From NCBI GenBank assembly GCA_019314005.1, contig JAFDAE010000057.1, forward strand, positions 3,669 to 13,588: 9,920 nucleotides of DNA. Reading direction: 5' to 3'. Origin of the DNA: Deltaproteobacteria bacterium (GTDB lineage: Bacteria > Desulfobacterota > Desulfobacteria > C00003060 > C00003106). The notes under the pieces are model-generated. The model saw only the letters and a program-made list of their open reading frames with translations, did not search any database and was not told the origin of the DNA. Position 1 is the stretch's first letter, and each line of letters starts with the position of its first letter. The translations under genes and the position numbers were made by a program. Shown here one piece after another: positions 1 through 7,750 of this stretch.

Positions 1-224
1 TCCCGTCCAGGGTCAAATTTATTCACCGCGTCAACCAACCCCAGAGTGCCCGCGCTTATCAACTCATCAAGTGATATGTTCGGAGGAACCTTCATGGCCA
101 TCTTGCCTGCTATGTACTTAACAAACGGGGCATATTGAATGATTAACGCCTCTCGGTCCTTTTCGCACATTTTACATGCTGAATTGCTATAAAATGTCTC
201 TCTGCTAAGTTTCTGCATCATCAT
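1..224 (-). CDS. fliA: Flagellar sigma factor sigma-28 (FliA/WhiG type), 5' part only
   Basis: Partial gene. The first 74 codons are present and the rest lies beyond the left edge. Translated by hand from the minus strand it begins MMMQKLSRETF. Residues 25-74 match sigma-70 family region 1.2/2.1-2.2 of FliA-type factors, with REALIIQYAPFVKYIAGKM, then KVPPNISLDELISAG and TLGLVDAVNKFDPGR. In the family this part binds core RNA polymerase, and the factor directs late flagellar and chemotaxis promoters under FlgM control. Three consecutive in-frame ATGs (224, 221, 218) are possible starts. AAAGGG at 234-239 lies 9 bases before the first, so 224 is preferred. The gene follows flhG by 28 bases, the usual flhF-flhG-fliA order. 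An N-terminal CxxC (C17, C20) ahead of region 2 is unusual. Identification is good, but the DNA-binding region 4 is not visible. Confidence 0.9.
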   Translation of the reverse strand, partial: MMMQKLSRETFYSNSACKMCEKDREALIIQYAPFVKYIAGKMAMKVPPNISLDELISAGTLGLVDAVNKFDPGR

Positions 225-252
225 TAATCACAACCCTTTATAGGTTAATGGT

Positions 253-1158
253 TTAATAAGAGGTTACGATTTTCTTCCAGAAAAATTTTATGTTTCCGTC
301 AGAGGGGTCTTCGCGTGATAACTTTGCGATATATTCTGCTAATTGAATTATACTCTGACTCGATGCCGTTTCAGGATATAGCTGGAGAATGGCTTGCTGT
401 TTTTTTACTGCCTTTTGGAAATTATCATCCCGTGGGATAAACCCTGTATAATCTAAGGATATATTTCCCAAAAATCTCGTAACCGCGCTACTTAGATTTT
501 TGTATACGGATTCGGCTTCCTTCGCCCCTTTTGTCATGTTTACGAGTATCTTAAAAGTGTCGGTTCCATGTTTTGTATACAAAACCTTAATAAGTGCGTA
601 TGCATCAGTAATGGAAGTAGGCTCCGGTGTAACCACTACGATCCGTTCTCCCGCTGCGATATTGAAATATATTACGTTCGAAGAGATTCCGGCTCCGGTA
701 TCAATCAAAAATATATCGAATAAATCCTCTATGGTATCAAGTTCACTTAAAAGATTAAGTTTTTGTCCCTCCGTCAATTGTGAGAGTTCTTGTATCCCAG
801 ACCCTGCCGGTATGATATAAATATCTTCAGGCCCTTTTGTAAGAATCCCGGCAATGTCTTTTTCTCCATTTATGACATGATTTATATTGTATTTCGGATT
901 TAGTCCGAATATTATGTCAATGTTAGCCAGTCCAAGATCCGCATCAAGTATCAATACACGCTTTCCGAGTCTTTTAAAGGCGATAGCAAGGTTTCCCACT
1001 ATATTGGTCTTCCCTACCCCCCCTTTTCCGCTCGTGACAGAAATTACACGTGGCGTTGCCGGGGATAGATGTTTTATCTTTTTTTGCGGCGTAGCTGTGT
1101 TGTACATATGGCTCGCTTTTTTATCTACCAGTTGTCTTAAGCCGCTTGCTTGATCCAT
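253..1158 (-). CDS. flhG: FlhG (FleN/YlxH), MinD-like ATPase controlling flagellar number
   Basis: 301 aa, normal for FlhG. Residues 1-8, MDQASGLR, carry the DQAxxLR motif, which in studied FlhG proteins stimulates the FlhF GTPase; its presence supports the ATG at 1158 over the later Met18. The deviant Walker A is SGKGGVGKT (43-51, K45 and K50). The switch I region is LILDADLGLANID (69-81, D72 and D74) and switch II is FLIDTGAG (150-157, D153). The C-terminal end (FFWKKI, 292-297) looks like an amphipathic membrane-targeting helix of the MinD type. Known family role: an ATP-dependent dimer at the membrane that restrains flagellar number and acts with FlhF and C-ring proteins. GGAGAA (1164-1169) lies 5 bases before the start, just downstream of the palindromic element that separates it from flhF. 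The stop is TAA. Confidence 0.96.
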   Translation of the reverse strand: MDQASGLRQLVDKKASHMYNTATPQKKIKHLSPATPRVISVTSGKGGVGKTNIVGNLAIAFKRLGKRVLILDADLGLANIDIIFGLNPKYNINHVINGEKDIAGILTKGPEDIYIIPAGSGIQELSQLTEGQKLNLLSELDTIEDLFDIFLIDTGAGISSNVIYFNIAAGERIVVVTPEPTSITDAYALIKVLYTKHGTDTFKILVNMTKGAKEAESVYKNLSSAVTRFLGNISLDYTGFIPRDDNFQKAVKKQQAILQLYPETASSQSIIQLAEYIAKLSREDPSDGNIKFFWKKIVTSY

Positions 1159-1176
1159 GTTTGTTCTCCGTTAGTT

Positions 1177-1323
1177 TAGTGTCCATCCAGAAATGGTAGA
1201 TTTTGTCCCAAGACAAGGCCGCACAAAGGTTTCTACCGCAGGCGTAGCATTGCTACGTCGAGGATAAAAACCTGCGGAGAACGCAGTATTGGGGCAAAAG
1301 ATGCCATTTCTGGGTGGACACTA
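1177..1323. repeat. Palindromic intergenic element, copy A (MITE-like)
   Basis: A 147-base imperfect palindrome fills the flhF-flhG gap. The outer arms are 1177-1211 and 1289-1323, and 30 of 35 positions are complementary. The ends read TAGTGTCC...GGACACTA. An inner stem pairs 1229-1237 with 1264-1272 approximately, and the centre is CGTAGCA-T-TGCTACG (1243-1257). It aligns without gaps to 7751-7897 (copy B), 119 of 147 identical by hand count. Taking TA as a target duplication leaves a 143-base core (1179-1321) starting GTGTCC. The terminal TAG is also the stop codon of flhF. No transposase is nearby and the element is too short to encode one. Inference: a non-autonomous TA-targeting element; alternatively a conserved RNA-structure repeat. 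Confidence 0.88.
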
Positions 1324-2415
1324 TTTAGTGTCAAATAAAAGACGCAAAATCCCCATTTTCGACGCCGCCGCGATATCCTCGGGAACTCTTTGCCCATTAG
1401 TAATAAAAGATATCGGCACCTTCATTTTTATAATCTGGTTTATGATAGCGCCTTTAGATTTTGCTTCATCCAGTTTAGTAAATACATAGCTCTGAAGCCC
1501 CAATCTGCCAAAATTCTCGGCTGCCGCCTCCATTTCCGTTTCATTGGTTGTTACGCTCAGAACTAAATGCTTCTCAATAGGGATATCATCACCCAGCAAT
1601 GTGATCAGCTCGTTAATATGCTCGTAATCATAATGACTGTGTCCTGCCGTATCGATTAGTATTACATCTCTATCTTTCAATCGGCTTAACGCAAATCGCA
1701 TATCTTTCTTGTTGAACGCAGGGAGACATGGAACACCTAAAATCCTTGCATAGGTCTTAAGTTGTTCCATAGCAGCCACTCTATAGTTGTCTATTGAAAC
1801 AAGTCCGACACTCTTTTTCTGTTTCAGGCATATATTAGCCGCCAGCTTTGCAATCGTTGTCGTCTTGCCCACTCCTGTGGGGCCGAGAAATGAAGCAATT
1901 ACTTGTTTCTTTTTGTTTGCTTTAAATGGATTGCAGGTCTTGATTACTTTTAGTATTTCTTTGAATGTCCTTTCTCTCAGATGATCCAATCTGTTGGTTT
2001 CGTCGTCTTGGAATGCGCCGCTTTTTTCTAAAAACCGTTGAACAAACGATTCGTCAATCCCCTTTCTGAGCAACATTCCGTATAAATTGATCACTCCGGG
2101 ATTCATTTTAACTCGTCCCCAAATACTCCCGGAATTATTCATGAGGTAGAGCATTTCCTTGATACTCATCAGTTCTGATCTTATTGACCCCGATAAATAT
2201 GGCTTTGCCGTTGGAGAAGTTGCGGAATGTTCCGGCTTCCGTTCGGAGACTGCTGTTACTTCAAAAAGCAATTCGTTTGTTCCCACCGGCCTTCCATATT
2301 CACCAGGAAGCTTGCGAGTGTCCAATATCATAGCCTCTGCGCCAAGATCTTCTTTTACAAGAGCAATCGCGTCTTGAATTGTCTTTGCCGTATATTTTTT
2401 AGGCTGTGTCCTCAA
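1321..2415 (-). CDS. flhF: FlhF, SRP-family GTPase for flagellar placement
   Basis: 364 aa. The N-terminal B region starts with KKYTAKTIQDAIALVKEDLG. A short N domain spans about 80-165. The G domain has GPTGVGKTT (178-186, P-loop), DNYRVAAMEQLKTYA (209-223, SRP-GTPase insertion box region), DTAG (255-258), TKLD (313-316) and the closing loop FITNGQRVPEDI (337-348). In the family, GTP-bound FlhF dimerises at the membrane and marks the pole or other site where the basal body is built; FlhG triggers hydrolysis. The start is TTG at 2415. An in-frame TGA lies three codons upstream and no ATG lies between it and the conserved KKYTA motif, so the rare start is effectively forced. GGGAG (2425-2429) lies 9 bases before it. 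The start overlaps the flhA end by 17 bases, suggesting translational coupling. The stop TAG is formed by the end of the palindromic element. Confidence 0.96.
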   Translation of the reverse strand: MRTQPKKYTAKTIQDAIALVKEDLGAEAMILDTRKLPGEYGRPVGTNELLFEVTAVSERKPEHSATSPTAKPYLSGSIRSELMSIKEMLYLMNNSGSIWGRVKMNPGVINLYGMLLRKGIDESFVQRFLEKSGAFQDDETNRLDHLRERTFKEILKVIKTCNPFKANKKKQVIASFLGPTGVGKTTTIAKLAANICLKQKKSVGLVSIDNYRVAAMEQLKTYARILGVPCLPAFNKKDMRFALSRLKDRDVILIDTAGHSHYDYEHINELITLLGDDIPIEKHLVLSVTTNETEMEAAAENFGRLGLQSYVFTKLDEAKSKGAIINQIIKMKVPISFITNGQRVPEDIAAASKMGILRLLFDTK

Positions 2416-4495
2416 GTCTAATCACTCCCATCGATTTAAATTGTATGTTGTTCAAAAGTTCCGCCTGTGACAATACCATCAATGACGGCGCAAATTGTTC
2501 CAGCATTTTTCTTAAATATCTCCTCAGCATGGGAGAGCAGAGAATAATTGGCTGATAATTCTTGGCCATAAAATTTTCTACTTCTTTGTTTACCGAAGCA
2601 ATTATCGAGCCGGCGATTTTCGGCTCTACCGATAGATATGAACCATGTTCTGTATTCTGAATACTATTGACCAGTGTATCCTCCAATTGCTGATCCAGGG
2701 TTATAAGCGGGAGCATTCCATCCGGAGGCACATATGGACTTACAATGTTACGTGCAAGCTTCTGTCTAACGTATTCTGTCAGCACATCAGGATCTTTGGT
2801 AAGCGGCGCATAATCGGCTAACGCTTCAACAATAGTTAGTAAATCCCGAATCGTCACACGTTCCCGCAGGAGGTTTTGTAATACCTTCTGAATCACTCCG
2901 AGAGGAAGAAGGTTCGGCGTTAGCTCTTCAACTACTTTGGGGTGTGTCTTTTTCAGGTTATCAAGTAGGTTTTGAACATCCTGACGTCCCAACAATTCAT
3001 CCGAATGTCTTTTGATTACTTCTGTCAGATGGGTCGCTACAATGGTTGGATTGTCTACCACCGTATATCCCGCAAATTTAGCCTCCTCGCTTTTACTTTC
3101 AGGTATCCAGAGGGCTGGAAGATTAAAAGCCGGTTCTACAGTAGGAATGCCGTCTATTTTTTTTGCAACATCCCCAGGATCCATAGCCAAGAGGTGATTG
3201 ATCATCAATTCACCTTTAGCAACCTCCCCCCCTTTGATCAAAACACGATATTCCGTGGGGTTCAACTGCATGTTGTCCCGTATATGAATAGGAGGAACTA
3301 CCATGCCCATCTCCATTGCGAATTGACGTCTTATGGCCCGTATCCTGTCAAGCAGTTCGCCTCCCTGTTCCCTGTCCACCAATGGAATGACGCCGTATCC
3401 CACTTCTAACTCTAAGGTGTCCAACAAAAGAAGATGCTCCACAGTTTCAGGGCCGGGTGGAGGTTCTTCTGCGGCTTCCTCCTTTGCAATTTCTTCTTCT
3501 CGAACGGTTTTTTCGCGACTTATAAGATAGGTGCTCAGCCCGATTATCACAGCGATAACAATAAACGGAAGATGCGGAAGGCCCGGCACAAGTCCGAAGA
3601 AAAAAATTATCAGCGCCGCAATATAGATTGCCTGAGGTTGAGAGAAAAACTGTTTACTTAACTCGTCTCCAAGACTCGACTCACTCGCCGCCCGGCTAAC
3701 ACAAATACCCGCGGCAGTGGAAATCAGGAGAGCGGGAATCTGTGTTATCAATCCATCACCTACCGTAAGTAATGTATAATTTTGAGCAGCGGTCATGAGT
3801 GTCATATCTTGCTGCAGTACACCGATAACAAATCCCCCTATAATGTTCACAAGCGTAATAACAATTCCCGCGATAGCGTCTCCGCGAACAAATTTACTCG
3901 CACCGTCCATAGCTCCGTGGAATTCCGCCTCCCTGGAGATCTTTTGGCGGCGTTCGCGTGCTTCATCTTCATCTATTAATCCCGCGTTAAGGTCTGCATC
4001 GATGGCCATCTGCTTGCCCGGCATGGCATCGAGTGTAAAACGCGCGGCGACTTCAGCAATTCGTACAGCGCCTTTTGTAATAACGACAAAGTTTATGACA
4101 ACCAGGATGATAAACACGACCATTCCCACAACATAATTGCCACCCACCACAAAGTTGCCGAACGATTCTATTACCGTCCCGGCCGCGGACGATCCTTCAT
4201 TTCCGTGCAAAAGGATCAATCGAGTGGAAGCCACATTCAGAGAAAGTCGAAAAAGAGTGGCGACAAGGAGGACAGTTGGGAAGGTGTGAAAATCAAGCGG
4301 AGAGAGAGTATACATCGCCATCAAAAGAATTATAATGGCAAATGTTATGTTTAAAGCAAGGAGTATATCCAAAAGGGCTGTGTGAAGCGGTATAAGCATC
4401 ACCATTAGGATGCCGACCATGCCGATCGCCATCGCGGCATTACTCCCTCCACCAAATATGCTTGTCCTATCCTTGTTGCCGGCTGTTGTCTCCAT
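2399..4495 (-). CDS. flhA: FlhA, flagellar export gate membrane protein
   Basis: 698 aa, the usual FlhA length. Hydrophobic segments fill about residues 22-140 and 205-325 (around eight membrane helices). The cytoplasmic FHIPEP family signature region lies between them: RIAEVAARFTLDAMPGKQM (145-163), then the DADLNAGLIDEDEARERRQKI stretch and GDAIAGI (205-211). D206 is the likely counterpart of the aspartate tied to proton use in Salmonella FlhA. A charged linker (325-355, rich in Glu and Pro) leads to the C-terminal cytosolic domain that forms the nonameric ring docking substrates and chaperones. The ATG at 4495 lies 6 bases after the flhB stop, and GGAGG sits within the flhB end. The gene overlaps flhF downstream by 17 bases. 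Nothing looks truncated. Confidence 0.98.
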   Translation of the reverse strand: METTAGNKDRTSIFGGGSNAAMAIGMVGILMVMLIPLHTALLDILLALNITFAIIILLMAMYTLSPLDFHTFPTVLLVATLFRLSLNVASTRLILLHGNEGSSAAGTVIESFGNFVVGGNYVVGMVVFIILVVINFVVITKGAVRIAEVAARFTLDAMPGKQMAIDADLNAGLIDEDEARERRQKISREAEFHGAMDGASKFVRGDAIAGIVITLVNIIGGFVIGVLQQDMTLMTAAQNYTLLTVGDGLITQIPALLISTAAGICVSRAASESSLGDELSKQFFSQPQAIYIAALIIFFFGLVPGLPHLPFIVIAVIIGLSTYLISREKTVREEEIAKEEAAEEPPPGPETVEHLLLLDTLELEVGYGVIPLVDREQGGELLDRIRAIRRQFAMEMGMVVPPIHIRDNMQLNPTEYRVLIKGGEVAKGELMINHLLAMDPGDVAKKIDGIPTVEPAFNLPALWIPESKSEEAKFAGYTVVDNPTIVATHLTEVIKRHSDELLGRQDVQNLLDNLKKTHPKVVEELTPNLLPLGVIQKVLQNLLRERVTIRDLLTIVEALADYAPLTKDPDVLTEYVRQKLARNIVSPYVPPDGMLPLITLDQQLEDTLVNSIQNTEHGSYLSVEPKIAGSIIASVNKEVENFMAKNYQPIILCSPMLRRYLRKMLEQFAPSLMVLSQAELLNNIQFKSMGVIRLEDTA

Positions 4496-4501
4496 TGTTT
4501 A

Positions 4502-5575
4502 CTACATCAACCTCCCTTTTAACTTATAAACATAGGCCAGAACCTCGGCCACCGCCTGATAAAACTGTGCTGGAACTTCATCCCCAATATCAACAAGCTT
4601 ATATAGGACCTGAGCCAATTTTTTGTTCTCAACAATCGGAATATCGTGATCCTCAGCTATCTCTTTTATCCTTTGCGCAACCGCCCCGGCGCCTTTGGCC
4701 AAGACTTTAGGAGCATTCATGTCAGAGCTTTCATATTGAAGCGCTAATGCCAAATGGGTAGGGTTGGTAACAATAACATCGGCCTTGGGGACCTCCTGCA
4801 TCATACGCCTTCTTGCCATCTGATACTGGACACTTCTGATTCTTGATTTTACTGTTGGATCACCTTCAGTCTGTTTATGCTCCTCTTTCACCTCTTGTTT
4901 GGTCATTTTGAGTTTCTTTTCAAATTGCCATTTTTGGAAAGCATAATCGGCAGCCGCCATAAAAATCATGAAGATAATTGCCCGCATAAACATCTTAAAG
5001 AAAACCTTTAGGATATAAATAAGTATATGGGCGACACTGGTATCAGCTAATGGGAGAAGATGCTCAATCTCATTTTTAATGGTCCAATATGCAATCACGC
5101 CGATAATGGCAAGTTTCCACAAAGATTTGACAAATTCATTCAGAGAGTTGGCCCCCAAAAGTCTTTTCACGCCTGAGATAGGATTGAATTTTGAAAACTT
5201 CGGCTTAATGGCTTTTACAGAAATGGCAAAACCTACCTGCATGAAATTAGAAACAAGGGCTGCCACAAAAACAGCGGCCAGAACAGGAGAAACAATAACG
5301 AAAAATTGCTCTATGACCTGATTCGCGATTTCTACACAACGGGCCATGTCCATATCGATACGGGGTGTGCCTATCGCCAGGAAGCTATGCTTCATAACCG
5401 CCAGTGTGTTTGTATAGATAAAAGCTCCGAAAAGTACTAGGCTCATCATTCCCACAAATATCACGCAGACAGAAGAGACTTCACGACTTTTTGCTACCTG
5501 CCCCTCTTCCCTCGCCTTTGTTCTCTTTTTTGGGGTCGCTTTTTCGGTCTTTTCCTGAAAACTCTCTTCAGCCAC
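4502..5575 (-). CDS. flhB: FlhB, export-gate substrate-specificity switch protein
   Basis: 357 aa, typical. The N terminus is polar and opens with the conserved EKTEKATPKKRTKAREEGQV (8-27). Four membrane segments lie at about 34-55, 88-112, 150-168 and 185-210. The cytosolic domain contains the self-cleavage motif NPTH (271-274, N271/P272) in DVIVTNPTHLALALQY. In the family, cleavage between Asn and Pro goes with the switch from rod/hook to filament export, together with FliK (not in this window). The start is GTG at 5575, 4 bases after the fliR stop and lacking a strong Shine-Dalgarno (AAGG only), so coupling to fliR translation is likely. It ends in TAG, 6 bases before flhA. Confidence 0.97.
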   Translation of the reverse strand: MAEESFQEKTEKATPKKRTKAREEGQVAKSREVSSVCVIFVGMMSLVLFGAFIYTNTLAVMKHSFLAIGTPRIDMDMARCVEIANQVIEQFFVIVSPVLAAVFVAALVSNFMQVGFAISVKAIKPKFSKFNPISGVKRLLGANSLNEFVKSLWKLAIIGVIAYWTIKNEIEHLLPLADTSVAHILIYILKVFFKMFMRAIIFMIFMAAADYAFQKWQFEKKLKMTKQEVKEEHKQTEGDPTVKSRIRSVQYQMARRRMMQEVPKADVIVTNPTHLALALQYESSDMNAPKVLAKGAGAVAQRIKEIAEDHDIPIVENKKLAQVLYKLVDIGDEVPAQFYQAVAEVLAYVYKLKGRLM

Positions 5576-5579
5576 AACC

Positions 5580-6362
5580 TTATGCCTTCATTAAGTTCAT
5601 AATATTAATTAACAATGTATCCAAACTCCCAAGATATCCTTTTGTGACTCGGAGAATGATCTGCAATGAGAGTCCAAAAAAGATTAAACCAACTACAATT
5701 TTTATAGGGAAAGCAACAATGAGAATGTTCATCTGTGGCGCAAATTTGGCGCATATTCCAAAGGCCGCACTAACGAAAAGAAGGGCGGCAATGGCCGGCG
5801 CGCCTATTTTTATAGCCAATACAAACATACGGGAAGCTGTATCGATAACTGTTTGAAAAAGCCCTTGGCTCAATCTAATTGAGCCAACGTTAATAATATC
5901 AAAGCTTTCCTTTAACCCATTAAGTAAAAGATGGTGGCCGTTTAAAAGAAGAAACACCAAAACAACAACCCAATAACCGAACATTGCAAGAATAGATGCC
6001 TGGGTCCCGGTCTGGGGATCCAGAACATTTATGATGGCAAATCCCATTTGAAACCCTATGAGTTGTCCTGCTAATTGAGCCGCAGAAAAAAACATCCGGA
6101 TCATGAGCCCGATAATCATACCTATGACACATTCAGACAACATAAGGTTAACTGTTGATAAGAGGGTTTCCGGGAATGAACTAATATCAGGCCTTATTAC
6201 AGAGCAAAGAATAACCGCGATGACAAGCGCCAGTCCCGCCTTGAGCCGCATCTGTACTATATTGCTGCCAAATATGGGTAGTAAAAATAGGACAATACTT
6301 ACCCGTATAAAAATCAAGATAAACGCTTTAATCTGTTCCGGCGAAAAGGTTAATAGCTCCAT
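5580..6362 (-). CDS. fliR: FliR, export gate membrane protein
   Basis: 260 aa, as expected, with about six hydrophobic segments spread over 10-240. Recognisable FliR stretches are GFQMGFAIINVLDPQTGTQA (103-122), LNGHH (140-144) and the PQMNILIVAFPIKI stretch (209-222). In known systems one FliR joins five FliP and four FliQ in a helical pore in the MS ring, which FlhB then wraps. The ATG at 6362 lies 2 bases after the fliQ TAA. The only Shine-Dalgarno is AGG in the last fliQ codon, suggesting coupled translation. The stop is TAA at 5580-5582. Confidence 0.96.
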   Translation of the reverse strand: MELLTFSPEQIKAFILIFIRVSIVLFLLPIFGSNIVQMRLKAGLALVIAVILCSVIRPDISSFPETLLSTVNLMLSECVIGMIIGLMIRMFFSAAQLAGQLIGFQMGFAIINVLDPQTGTQASILAMFGYWVVVLVFLLLNGHHLLLNGLKESFDIINVGSIRLSQGLFQTVIDTASRMFVLAIKIGAPAIAALLFVSAAFGICAKFAPQMNILIVAFPIKIVVGLIFFGLSLQIILRVTKGYLGSLDTLLINIMNLMKA

Positions 6363-6364
6363 AA

Positions 6365-6634
6365 TTACCTGATATATATTGGTATTTGCTCTATAATAGT
6401 TTTTGTAAACGTCATCAGTTTATCCAGAATCCATGGAAGAAAAAATAGAAGTCCCAGCAGGACTGCTAATATCTTGGGTACAAATGTGAGCGTCATTTCC
6501 TGTATCGATGTTACAGACTGAAATATGCTGACCGCCAACCCGACTATAAGCCCTAAACCAAGCATTGGCGCGGCAGTCAGAATGGTTGTTTTTATAGCTT
6601 CTTGTGCAAATCCCACTAAAAATTCCGGAGTCAT
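6365..6634 (-). CDS. fliQ: FliQ, small export gate membrane protein
   Basis: 89 aa with two hydrophobic helices (about 15-40 and 52-75), the FliQ hairpin architecture. The conserved linker QSVTSIQEMTLTFVPKI (39-55) matches the family pattern of a Gln/Glu-rich loop followed by TLxFVPK. It forms the helical outer layer of the FliPQR pore. The ATG directly abuts the fliP stop (TAAATG, no gap). GGGGGA (6638-6643) lies inside the end of fliP as the ribosome binding site, with short spacing. The stop is 2 bases before fliR. Confidence 0.96.
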   Translation of the reverse strand: MTPEFLVGFAQEAIKTTILTAAPMLGLGLIVGLAVSIFQSVTSIQEMTLTFVPKILAVLLGLLFFLPWILDKLMTFTKTIIEQIPIYIR

Positions 6635-7396
6635 TTATCCCCCAAGAAAACTTTTGACTAATGAACCGACAATCAAATTCCATCCATCCACCAAAACAAA
6701 GAGCATTAATTTGAACGGGAGTGAAATCATGATCGGCGGGAGCATCATCATACCCATTGACAGAAGAATGCTTGCCACTACCATGTCTATAATCAAAAAT
6801 GGTATATACAATACAAATCCTATAATAAACGCTGTCTTCAACTCGCTTATGATAAAAGAAGGTATTAAAACAGAGGTAGGAACTTCGCTTGGATTGTTCG
6901 GTTTTTTTATTTCAGCCATCTGCAGAAAAAGCGCTAAGTCACTTTTCCTTGTTTGTTTAAACATAAAATCCCGCACAGGATTTATTGCTTCTGTCAACGC
7001 CTTCTCCTGAGATATTTCCTCAGACATATACGGCTGGATAGCGTTTTGGTTAATTTTTTGCCAAACCGGTGTCATTATAAAAAACGTAAGGAACAAAGAC
7101 AGTCCTATAATGATCTGGTTTGGCGGCATCTGATGAGTCCCCAATGCTTGCCTAAGAAATGAAAAGGCAATAGCTAATCGTGTAAAGGATGTCATCATAA
7201 TCAATATTGCCGGCGCCAAGGTAAGAATAGTTAAGAGCGCTACGATCTGAATAATAACGGAGACCTGTCCGGGATTTTCGGCTTCTCCCAGCCCTACCTG
7301 GATAGTAGGAAAGGGTACAGCTTCGGCACAAGGCGTTGCCGATATCAACAAAAAAACCATCAGAATAAAAATGGTGGACAGCCACTTATGGTTCAT
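6635..7396 (-). CDS. fliP: FliP, core export gate protein with signal peptide
   Basis: 253 aa. A cleavable signal peptide is visible: a Lys near the start, a hydrophobic core over 7-20, and probable cleavage after A26 (AEA-VPFP), as is usual for FliP. FliP signatures are MMTSFTRLAIAFSFLRQALG (67-86) and the DMVVASILLSMGMMMLPP stretch (204-221), followed by LPFKLMLFVLVDGW (226-239). Membrane segments lie at about 45-65, 95-112 and 180-240. Five copies form the core of the export pore. The start codon overlaps the fliO end by 11 bases. GGGGGAA (7404-7410) lies 7 bases before the ATG, a strong site. The stop joins fliQ directly. Confidence 0.97.
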   Translation of the reverse strand: MNHKWLSTIFILMVFLLISATPCAEAVPFPTIQVGLGEAENPGQVSVIIQIVALLTILTLAPAILIMMTSFTRLAIAFSFLRQALGTHQMPPNQIIIGLSLFLTFFIMTPVWQKINQNAIQPYMSEEISQEKALTEAINPVRDFMFKQTRKSDLALFLQMAEIKKPNNPSEVPTSVLIPSFIISELKTAFIIGFVLYIPFLIIDMVVASILLSMGMMMLPPIMISLPFKLMLFVLVDGWNLIVGSLVKSFLGG

Positions 7397-7736
7397 GAAT
7401 ATATTCCCCCGTACCTACCGTATCCTGAGCCTGTTTTGCAGAAGACCCGATTTTTGTCAAAAATCGTATACCCTCTTGTGATACGCCCACAGCCAGCTTC
7501 TCGCCCATAATCTCTATCAACACAATACGCGCCTTCGGGGCTAAATGAAATGAGGCGATCGTTTTAATAAGTTTCTCATCACCCAGAGAGTTCCTCTGGT
7601 AGAAAAACCGCTTTATGAGATAAAGAATTAATATTAAAAGGCCGAGCACGATACATAACGTGCCAAACGTCTTCAGGGTTGCCCCCAAGAGATCAGGCTG
7701 TGAAGTGGCTAAAGTATTGTCTAATAGCTCGTTCAT
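7386..7736 (-). CDS. fliO: FliO, export-gate assembly factor
   Basis: 116 aa from the ATG at 7736 (MNELLDNTLATSQ). One membrane helix (about 22-43) is followed by a basic KRFFYQR stretch and a small cytosolic domain (LIKTIASFHLAPKARIVLIE, then LAVGVSQEGIRFLTKI), the FliO pattern. FliO helps FliP form its ring and is the least conserved gate protein, so the call rests on topology, these motifs and position before fliP. A start at 7775 would add 13 residues, but they lie mostly inside the palindromic element and lack a ribosome binding site; 7736 has AAGAGGAA (7743-7750) 6 bases upstream. It overlaps fliP by 11 bases. Confidence 0.9.
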   Translation of the reverse strand: MNELLDNTLATSQPDLLGATLKTFGTLCIVLGLLILILYLIKRFFYQRNSLGDEKLIKTIASFHLAPKARIVLIEIMGEKLAVGVSQEGIRFLTKIGSSAKQAQDTVGTGEYIHEP

Positions 7737-7742
7737 AACAAA

Positions 7743-7750
7743 TTCCTCTT
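7743..7750 (-). promoter_or_regulatory. Ribosome binding site deciding the fliO start
   Basis: AAGAGGAA on the minus strand, 6 bases before the ATG at 7736. It starts one base beyond the palindromic element's outer end (7751), so fliO translation initiation is kept intact next to the inserted sequence. This favours 7736 over the in-frame ATG at 7775. Confidence 0.75.

Noticed and set aside
1291..1305. Sigma-54-like TGGCA...TTGC pattern on the minus strand in element A (similar in B near 7865-7877).
   Set aside because: The GG and GC pairs are 10 bases apart, not the 12 required for a -24/-12 promoter, and the bases belong to the palindrome arms.
1177..1323. CRISPR repeat, tRNA or attachment site explanation for the palindromic elements.
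   Set aside because: There are only two dispersed copies, no spacer array, no cloverleaf or anticodon arm, and no integrase gene; the symmetric ends fit a MITE-like element better.
2972..3409. A 145-codon open frame on the plus strand inside flhA, and other plus-strand frames of 60-160 codons, including one at 6525-7010.
   Set aside because: All lie antisense to clearly conserved flagellar genes, have no recognisable domains and no sensible ribosome sites; they are shadows of the real frames.
7319..7396. FliP as a lipoprotein because of Cys23 near the end of its hydrophobic start.
   Set aside because: The sequence before the Cys (ISATPC) does not fit a lipobox; a normal signal peptidase I site (AEA-V) follows and matches known FliP processing.
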